DNA of 35,849 nucleotides from Isotricha intestinalis (Eukaryota > Ciliophora > Litostomatea > Vestibuliferida > Isotrichidae). Below, piece by piece: positions 30,043 to 35,849 of the stretch (the first letter of the stretch is position 1; every line of letters starts with the position of its first letter). The notes below the pieces were generated by a model, which was not told where the DNA came from, did not search any database, and was given only the letters and a program-made list of their open reading frames with translations. The translations under genes and the position numbers were made by a program. The stretch is from contig JAJJLU010000505.1 in the NCBI GenBank assembly GCA_023807065.1, positions 1 through 35,849 of the forward strand, given 5' to 3'.

Positions 30043-30170
30043 TTCTTATTATTTTAAAATTTTTAAAGTTTTTACTTTTACTTTTATTTTTTTACAAAAA
30101 ATATAAAAGAATTTATTAAAGTTTTATTTAAAATATTATTTCTTTAAAATATAATATATAAAATAATCAT

Positions 30171-30247
30171 AAAAAATTTAATCAATCATTACAAAGACAA
30201 TAAAATAATTTTAATCTTTGTAAATCACAAAAATGATTAAATTTTTT
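30171..30247 (-). promoter_or_regulatory. SECIS element of the selenoprotein K gene
   Basis: A hairpin in the 3' UTR, read on the minus strand. Helix I: 14 perfect pairs between 30247-30234 and 30184-30171. A 5' internal loop of five T (30233-30229) leads to the core: GTGAT at 30228-30224 opposite ATGAT at 30189-30185, which forms the non-Watson-Crick quartet U.U, G.A, A.G, U.U. Helix II: TACAAAGA pairs with TCTTTGTA (8 bp) plus one U-A pair. The apical loop begins TTAAAA, so the unpaired A run lies 11 nt after the quartet, as in known eukaryotic SECIS elements. The quartet is about 66 nt downstream of the Sec TGA. Confidence 0.88.
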
Positions 30248-30283
30248 TATATAAATAATCTGAAAAAAAATGTTTTTTCAGAT

Positions 30284-30511
30284 TTATCTACCTCAACCAC
30301 CTGAACTACAAAATCTCATATATTTAATATTATCTCGTCTTTCATTTGAATTTCCTCCACCTCTATTATTTCCATTATATCTATTATTATTATTACTATA
30401 ATCTTCTGATGGTAAAAATGTTGAAAAAAATAAACAAATAAATGACCATATTATTAAAAATTTTTCTATCCAATATTTCCTAGAAAATATTGATAATTGA
30501 CGGGAATCCAT
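30284..30511 (-). CDS. SELENOK: Selenoprotein K (Sec at TGA 30293-30295)
   Basis: 75 aa when the TGA at 30293-30295 is read as selenocysteine; the true stop is TAA at 30284-30286. ATG start. N-terminus MDSRQLSIFSRKYWIEKF, one transmembrane helix (about 20-34, LIIWSFICLFFSTF), then an Asn/Gly/Arg-rich cytosolic tail ending CSSGG-Sec-GR. The Gly-Gly-Sec-Gly-Arg end, the DSR near the start and the single helix are the hallmarks of SELENOK, an ER membrane protein of ERAD and a cofactor of the DHHC6 palmitoyltransferase. The SECIS element in the 3' UTR (30171-30247) supports recoding. Standard annotation would stop at the TGA and give a 72-aa protein without its active residue. Confidence 0.92.
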
Positions 30512-30914
30512 TATTTTTTAATATTTATTTATCTGGAATTTAATTTATTTAATGTTTATATTTATTTATCATGCAATAATTTTATTTCTATAGAAAAAGA
30601 CGTTTATTACATTGAAATTTCTGAAATTCGATGATTTAAGAAAAATAAATAAAAAGTTAATTTTAGATAATTTTATATTTTTAAATTTCATTCATTTTTT
30701 AAAATTAATTTGTTTTAACATCAAAAAATTGAAAGAAAAATATATTTAAATCAATAATATTTTCCAAACATTGGAATTAAAATATTATTCTTATTTCTGT
30801 TTTAAATAAGTATTTTTTTCTGAAGTAAAAAAAAATATAATAAAATAAATAAAATTCTCAAAATAATAAATTTTAATTTTTAAAACCCAACTTCCAAAAT
30901 TAATATATAAAAAA
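30512..30914. promoter_or_regulatory. 403-bp divergent intergenic region
   Basis: Lies between the starts of the selenoprotein K gene (-) and the zinc-finger gene (+), so it should contain both promoters. It is the longest divergent spacer here. No motif recognised, and a short hydrophobic frame on the minus strand is not credible. Confidence 0.45.
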
Positions 30915-32174
30915 ATGACAGAAGAAGAAAAAACAAAATATTGTTCAAATTGTGAAAGTAATATTCCAATAAGTAAATATATCCTACATGAAAGAATGTG
31001 TAGTATAAATGTGAAAAAATGTCCAATTTGTAAAAAGCCAATAACAGTAGAAGACATAGAAGATCATAATAAGGAATTTCATTTTGAATTAGAATGTGAA
31101 TATTGTCAAAAGAAATTCACAAAAGATAAATTAGAGCAACATAAAAAAATTTGTGATTATAAAATGACTGAATGTCAATATTGTGAAATGCAAATTCCTA
31201 TTAGAGAAAAGAAAAATCATGAACATGTTTGTGGTTCTAAAACTGAGGAATGTCATATTTGTAAGAAGTTTATTATGAAGAAAGATTGGAATAATCATAA
31301 AATGATTGGTTGTAAACCTCCTGTTCAAAATGTTATTGAAAAAAAAGACAATGAAGAATTTTATATTGATAAATATAATGAAAGAGAAAATAGGAAAAGA
31401 TTACAAGAAATAGAAGAAAAAAATAGATTGTTTCAAAACAATAATATCAATCATTTGATTAATAATAATAATAATAGAAATAAAGTTCAAAATTCTCTTC
31501 CAATTCAAAGTAATAATATTAACAATAATAGAAATAAAGTTCAAAATGCTCTTCCAATTCAAAGTAATAATAATAATAAAACCTTAAAAGAGAAAAATAA
31601 TTTAAGCAATAACAATAAAAAAATAGGAGTAACAAGTATAAGATTTGGAACAAACCAACCTCATTTTAAATCAAATTCAATATCAGGAAATAATAACAAT
31701 AATAACAATAACAATAATAATAATAAAAAAGTTCAACAACCAATAAAAGTGAATGAAAATGTAATAAAAGGAAAATTAATAGAAAATATAGAAGAAGATA
31801 ATAATAATATAAAAAAAGGATTAGGAATAAAACAATCAAAGCCAATATTTAATGCAAAATTTGGAGAAAAAAATTCTTCAAAAACAAATATATTAAATTC
31901 AACTTCTTCATCAAATGCTTTAAGAGATACAAAATCTTCATTTAAATTTAATCCTTCTTTTGAAAATACTAATAATAAGAAATTGATTAATAATTATTAT
32001 AATAATCCTATTAAAATTAATAATAGTAATGTTAAAAAAATTAATAATAAACCTTTTGGTAAATTTAATTTTGATGATGGAGATTTTTTACCTGATGATG
32101 TGGATTTTGGAGGTAATTTTGATGATGAAAAAGAAATTCAAGAAGCTATTCAACGTTCTCTTTGGCAAAAATAA
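30915..32174 (+). CDS. TRAF-type zinc finger protein with C-terminal UIM
   Basis: 419 aa, ATG start. Residues about 8-135 hold a series of Cys-x2-Cys...His-x3-5-Cys modules: YCSNCESNI...HERMC, KCPICKKPI...HNKEFH, ECEYCQKKF...HKKIC, ECQYCEMQI...HEHVC and ECHICKKFI...HKMIGC. This pattern resembles TRAFD1/XAF1-like TRAF zinc fingers. The linker (about 160-380) is Asn-rich, with an 18-residue tandem repeat and a run of 12 Asn. The C-terminus DEKEIQEAIQRSLWQK fits a ubiquitin-interacting motif (acidic patch, Ala-x-x-x-Ser). This suggests a ubiquitin-binding adaptor. The ligand or pathway is unknown. Confidence 0.82.
   Translation: MTEEEKTKYCSNCESNIPISKYILHERMCSINVKKCPICKKPITVEDIEDHNKEFHFELECEYCQKKFTKDKLEQHKKICDYKMTECQYCEMQIPIREKKNHEHVCGSKTEECHICKKFIMKKDWNNHKMIGCKPPVQNVIEKKDNEEFYIDKYNERENRKRLQEIEEKNRLFQNNNINHLINNNNNRNKVQNSLPIQSNNINNNRNKVQNALPIQSNNNNKTLKEKNNLSNNNKKIGVTSIRFGTNQPHFKSNSISGNNNNNNNNNNNNKKVQQPIKVNENVIKGKLIENIEEDNNNIKKGLGIKQSKPIFNAKFGEKNSSKTNILNSTSSSNALRDTKSSFKFNPSFENTNNKKLINNYYNNPIKINNSNVKKINNKPFGKFNFDDGDFLPDDVDFGGNFDDEKEIQEAIQRSLWQK
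31470..31577 (+). repeat. 54-nt tandem duplication inside the zinc-finger gene
   Basis: Two adjacent copies of a 54-nt unit with few differences encode NRNKVQNSLPIQSNN and NRNKVQNALPIQSNN in the disordered linker. The Ser/Ala difference is the main amino-acid change, so the duplication appears recent. Confidence 0.88.
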
Positions 32175-32478
32175 ATTAAATTCTGTTATTTTTAATTTTA
32201 TTTGTAAAATTTTTTGACCATATATTTATTAAAATATACATTATTATTGGCAAAATATAATTTTATCAAATACTTTAAAGATATTAATGTTTACTATTTT
32301 AAATTTTTATATATTAAAAATTGAATCAAATTTTTAAATTTAATTATTTACCAATAATATTATAAAATAATTTGGGAATTCATTAAAGAGAAAAAATTTA
32401 TATGAAATTTCTGATTTAAAGCTTTTATATTTTTATTTAATATATAATTAAATTTTATATGTGTTTTATATATAAACA
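32175..32478. other. Convergent intergenic spacer
   Basis: About 304 bp between convergent genes, probably two 3' UTRs. Nothing else recognised. Confidence 0.55.
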
Positions 32479-34142
32479 TTATTTTTTTTTAACTCTAGTA
32501 ATAGGAATTAATTTTAAAGGTCTAATTTTAGCACTAAAATTAAGATTTTCTCTATTATTAATACTTTCAATAACATCAGGTTTCATAGAATAATTTAAAT
32601 TTCCAAATATAGATTCTTCACTGAAATTATATCTTAATTTTTTATCTTCTAATAGAATTTTTGGTATATAAGGTTGATAAATACATCTTAAATCTTTCAT
32701 TTTTGTAAGACTTCTTGTATTTATTTTTTTATTCAATAATCCATCTTCTTTTTCTTTATCTTCTTCTTCATTTCTAAAATAAAGTTTAATAATAAAACTT
32801 ACTCTTCAATAATCATATTTATATTTCCTTTTGGTGAATTAAAAATATTTTTATCTCGATTTAAAATTTTTAATTTTAAAGTTTTCATAATTTTATCAAC
32901 AGTATTAATTTTGCCTAATTCAACTGATTTAAAATTTTTTCTAGATTTATGTTTTAATAATTTTGGAGGCTCATTTTCCTTTTCTTTATTATATTCTTCA
33001 GTATATCTACATTGAAGAATAGGTAATATTTTATTTGGAAATGACATATTATTTAATTTTTTTTGCATTTCAAATATTTTTTCTGATTCATAATTTGGTT
33101 TTGGTAATCTTTTATTTAATAATTTTAATTTTTTAGGCATTCTAATTGTATCTAAAACTATTTTAGATTCTTCTTCATACATTTTATTTAATCCTTTATA
33201 TAATTCTTTATCAATTTTACTTTTATTAATATTATTATTATCTTTTGTTGATTCAATTGTTGCTGCAGTTAATGCAGTAAATCTTTTACTTTTAATTCCT
33301 GAATTTTCTCTTTCTCTATTTTTCATATTTTTAAAAATATCATATTCTTCAATTTTCAAAAGTACTTCTTCCATATTTAAAATATCTTTAGTATTTGGTC
33401 TTTGAGAAGGTTTAACAATCAATAATCTTCCAATAACATTATTTAAATCATCAGAAAATTTCATATTAATTCTTTGATATTTTCCTTTTAAAATTTTATT
33501 AAACAAACCTTCCATAGTTTCAGCTCTAAAAGGAGTTCTTAGCATGCACATTTCATAAGTTACACACCCTAAACTCCAAATATCACTCTTTAAATCATAA
33601 GGATTGTCTTTCCAAACCTCAGGACTAGCATAATATGGAGTTCCAGTTTGAGTACAACCTAATCCTCTTGAAGTAATTTTAGAAACATTTAAATCTCCTA
33701 ATTTTGCAGAACCATCTCTAAATAAAAATACATTTGCACTTTTCATATCTCTATGTAAAATATTATATGAATGTAAATCACTTAATCCTTTTAAAATTTG
33801 GATGAAAATTCTCCAAACATCTGCTTCATCAAATCCAGTTTTTAATTTTTTATATAAAGTTATTTTTTGAAATAAATCACCCTCATCTGCATATTCCATT
33901 ACTATACATAATGTAGAATCTATTTCATCTATAAATGATTCTTTGTAACTTATTACATATTGACTTTTTACACTTGCAAGAATTCTTACTTCATTTAATG
34001 CATTTTGTTTTTCTTTTTCACTTAATCCTTTTAATTTTACTTTCTTTAAAGCATATAATTCATTATCTTCTATTCTACGAACTGTATAAACAGTACTATA
34101 AGCACCTTCACCTATTTTTGCAATTATTTTAAAGCGTTCCAT
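32479..34142 (-). CDS. NEK-family kinase, two exons
   Basis: 544 aa after removing a 29-nt intron (exons 34142-32803 and 32773-32479). Kinase domain at residues 1-262: GEGAYS loop (11-16), Lys33 in ALKKVK, Glu51, HRDMKSANVF with Asp132, activation loop GTPYYASPE (167-175) and DIWSLGCVTYEM. The Mg-binding motif reads Asp150-Leu-Asn in place of DFG (KLGDLNVSK), a variant seen in NEK kinases of protists and algae. The domain layout (N-terminal kinase, basic disordered tail) is typical of NIMA-related kinases, which control cilium length and the cell cycle. Without splicing the frame ends at IIEE and the C-terminal 98 residues would be lost or called as a separate gene. Confidence 0.92.
32774..32802 (-). 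other. 29-nt spliceosomal intron in the NEK gene
   Basis: Starts GTAAGT and ends TTTTAG on the minus strand. Removing it joins ATT-GAA-GA to AAATGAAGAAG, keeps the frame and links the two coding parts. The intron contains in-frame TAA codons when read through. Confidence 0.88.
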
Positions 34143-34231
34143 GTTTTTATAATTTTTAATATAATATTTTATTAAGTATTAAAAATATAAAAAAAAAATT
34201 GATTTCAATTCGAATTAATTTAAATAATTCT

Positions 34232-35098
34232 TTATTCATTAAAGATATCTATTTTGCAAAACTCTTTTTGAATGTTAATAATATCCCAAGGCATATATTC
34301 TGCAATAGTAAATCCTACAATTTTACAACATTTTTGAACATCTGTAGCAATTCTTACTACTTTTTTTACATCTAAAGCTCCAATTGCATAATCAACTGGA
34401 GGCAAATTAGGTTCATTACATAATAAACTTCTGAATTGAGTAGGATTCATAACATCAACATCTAAATGAATTAATATATATTCAAATCCCATTTCTTTAA
34501 TCCAATCAGTAATTTTACTTGAATCTTTTTCTAAATCTTCAGGAGTTGAGAATTTAATTTTTTTTTCTTCAAGATATTTACTTTCATAAGGTAGGCATTG
34601 ATTTCTGATTAAACCAGCAAGCATTAATTGTTCATATTTAAAAGGATGTTTAACAATTTTTGCAAATTCAGGAGCGCCATCACCTAATAGATTTCCCATA
34701 ACCATTGCATGTTCATGTTCAAAATCTTTTGGTGTTGTAATATCTGGATGTGCATCAATCCATAAAACTCCAATTTTTTTATCTTTATATTTTCCATGAA
34801 GATAATCAAAAGAAGATTGAGAAACTGAGCAATCACCACCTATTGTAATAACTTTATCTGGATTTTTAATTTCTAGTATATCATATGCCATTTTCAATTG
34901 TTTCAAAAGAATATCTTCATTCATTATATTGTCTTTTTTAACTTTTTCATCAAAATTTTCTGATACTGGCACTTCAATTTCTTCACACTTTCCTTTAGGA
35001 AGAATTAACTGAAGAATATGAGAACCAAAAAAGTAATTTGGATTCATTCCTCCTTGCCATTGAGGAAATACCAAACGAAGAGTTTTAGAATTATTCAT
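34232..35098 (-). CDS. Arginase/agmatinase-family ureohydrolase, bacterial type
   Basis: 288 aa, ATG start, single exon. All binuclear metal-site motifs are present: GGDCSVS (87-93; Cys90 where animal arginases have His), IDAHPD (114-119) and LDVDVMNP (212-219). His130 in FEHEHAMVMG corresponds to the catalytic His, and Glu267 in AEYMP to the substrate Glu. The N-terminal VFPQWQGGMNPNYFFGSHIL is characteristic of a bacterial arginase-family subgroup with GGDC, rather than of eukaryotic arginases. Likely hydrolyses a guanidino compound to urea; the substrate cannot be told. Codon use is fully A+T-adapted, so if it came from a bacterium the transfer is not recent. Confidence 0.88.
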   Translation of the reverse strand: MNNSKTLRLVFPQWQGGMNPNYFFGSHILQLILPKGKCEEIEVPVSENFDEKVKKDNIMNEDILLKQLKMAYDILEIKNPDKVITIGGDCSVSQSSFDYLHGKYKDKKIGVLWIDAHPDITTPKDFEHEHAMVMGNLLGDGAPEFAKIVKHPFKYEQLMLAGLIRNQCLPYESKYLEEKKIKFSTPEDLEKDSSKITDWIKEMGFEYILIHLDVDVMNPTQFRSLLCNEPNLPPVDYAIGALDVKKVVRIATDVQKCCKIVGFTIAEYMPWDIINIQKEFCKIDIFNE

Positions 35099-35247
35099 TT
35101 TATATAAATTTATATCTATTATTGGTATATAATCATTTGAGCAACAGAAATTGATTAATAAATTTAAATAAAAAGTTTTATTACATAATTAAAAATAATT
35201 AAAAAAAATATTGTGATTTTTATTCAATAATATATTTTTTAATACAT

Positions 35248-35587
35248 TCAACAATATATATTTGGATCAATATAAATATAATTCTGATTTTCTTCCATTA
35301 ATTTAGGGTCGACACTAAAATATTAAATAAAAAGATACTTTTCAAGAAAATGAATGTCGAAATTATTAACGAACATCCAATTAGTTTTCTCTATAAAATC
35401 TAATTTTTTTTTCATTTCATTCATTATAACTCTTAATAAATTTTTTTGTTCTTCTATAAAACAATAAAATATATTTAATACCATCATTAAGTTTAGAAGA
35501 TTTATCATTGTTAGTTAGACAAATGGGAGATTGCTTTTCAGGATTGGTGGAAATATTAAAATTAGAAACACGAGCATTATTTAACAT
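35248..35587 (-). CDS. Small three-exon hypothetical gene beside the right telomere
   Basis: 95 aa from the ATG at 35587, with exons 35587-35482, 35453-35339 and 35314-35248; the stop is TGA. The spliced protein begins MLNNARVSNFN and continues through CLTNNDKSSKLND, EEQKNLLRVIMNEMKKKLDF, NNFDIHFLEN and VDPKLMEENQNYIYIDPNIY, ending in Cys. Both joins convert out-of-frame pieces into one continuous, protein-like sequence. Upstream of the ATG the frame remains open and very hydrophobic but has no ATG, so a signal peptide encoded further upstream cannot be ruled out. No family recognised. Confidence 0.6.
35315..35338 (-). other. 24-nt intron 2 of the subtelomeric gene
   Basis: Begins GTATCT and ends TTTTAG on the minus strand. 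Contains an in-frame TAA that otherwise ends the protein. Removal joins CTT-GAA-AA to TGTCGACC and adds 22 further residues before the TGA stop. Confidence 0.68.
35454..35481 (-). other. 28-nt intron 1 of the subtelomeric gene
   Basis: Begins GTATTAAA and ends TTTTATAG on the minus strand. Splicing joins AAT-GAT-G to AAGAACAAAA and restores a continuous frame (KLND-EEQKNLL). Confidence 0.72.
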
Positions 35588-35823
35588 TAAAATAAGAAAA
35601 ATAAATAAAATAAATTCAATAAAAAAAAAATAAAAAATTAAAAAAATCAATAAAAAATGAATTGAATATAAGAATAAAAAGGAAATACAAAAAATCAATA
35701 TATATAAAAATATAAATAAAAAAGAGAAAAAGAGGTTAATTGGGAATTTTTTTTTTAGAAACTAAGTTTTTTTATTAATATTAATTAATAAATCATTTTT
35801 TAAATTATTTTTCTTTTTTTTTT
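35588..35823. other. Right subtelomeric region
   Basis: About 236 bp of A+T-rich sequence between the last gene and the telomere, expected to hold the promoter of the last gene. No repeat shared with the left subtelomere was seen by eye. Confidence 0.6.
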
Positions 35824-35849
35824 GGGGATTGGGGATTGGGGATTGGGGA
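35824..35849. repeat. Right telomere, GGGGATT repeats
   Basis: Three full GGGGATT units plus GGGGA, running to the last base of the window, G-rich strand 5'-to-3' outward as at a chromosome end. The repeat differs from Tetrahymena TTGGGG and Euplotes TTTTGGGG by the A in each unit. Preceded directly by a run of T. Confidence 0.96.

Noticed and set aside
35588..35698. Extension of the last gene to 35698 giving a long hydrophobic leader
   Set aside because: The frame is open but begins at TTG, not ATG; a eukaryotic start there is unlikely, although a signal peptide from an upstream exon remains possible.
816..35823. tRNA or rRNA genes and CRISPR arrays
   Set aside because: No G+C-rich 70-90-nt island with cloverleaf potential, no rRNA-like stretch and no spaced direct repeats were seen.
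803..35849. A reassigned ciliate code (TAA/TAG as Gln, or TGA as Trp/Cys)
   Set aside because: Conserved proteins (TTLL12, SLC35F6, RRP15, arginase family) read full length with CAA for Gln and end at TAA in the expected place.

Overview
Positions 803-35849 look like one complete linear macronuclear chromosome of a ciliate. The right end is a run of GGGGATT repeats (35824-35849). The same repeat appears inverted as CCCCAATCCCCAA at 803-815, so about 35.05 kb lies telomere to telomere. The DNA is extremely A+T rich, genes are single-exon or carry tiny introns (24-29 nt), intergenic spaces are very short, and long reading frames stay open under the standard code (TAA mostly, TAG and TGA also used as stops). 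Standard code, extreme A+T content and this telomere unit suggest a litostome ciliate, for example a rumen or gut entodiniomorph. That taxonomic step is inference.

Bases 1 to about 805 are different: G+C rich, bacterial in codon use, and encode a broken piece of an AMP-forming acyl-CoA synthetase with several in-frame stops. It abuts the left telomere at a CCC microhomology. This is most simply a library or assembly chimera with a gut bacterium; a real insertion at a chromosome end is less likely but testable.

Layout of the chromosome. 0.8-6.5 kb: a membrane protein resembling a degenerate chitin synthase (-), a coiled-coil protein (+) and a hybrid histidine kinase/receiver (-). 6.5-14.2 kb: a C2orf81-like protein, a short unknown protein, an ankyrin protein, two unknown minus-strand genes and a myristoylatable FHA protein. 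14.5-19.8 kb: a long coiled-coil protein (-), a tandem pair of small C-terminal CaaX proteins sharing a GNEIKKG motif, an unknown protein and a small secreted protein. 20-26.4 kb: TTLL12 (-), RRP15 (+), a four-helix membrane protein (+) and an SLC35F6 transporter (-). 26.7-35.7 kb: a PKG-like kinase with degenerate cyclic-nucleotide sites (-), selenoprotein K with its SECIS element (-), a TRAF-type zinc-finger/UIM protein (+), a NEK kinase with a 29-nt intron (-), a bacterial-type arginase-family enzyme (-) and a small three-exon gene next to the right telomere (-).

No operon logic is visible. Genes are independent, often divergent from spacers of 41-93 bp. Several concern cilia, signalling or membrane lipidation (NEK, PKG, TTLL12, FHA, CaaX pair), as expected of a ciliate. 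The strongest discovery is the selenoprotein K gene: it would be truncated by a routine gene caller, but has the Gly-Gly-Sec-Gly-Arg C-terminus and a well-formed SECIS hairpin in its 3' UTR. The same chromosome appears to use TGA as an ordinary stop elsewhere.
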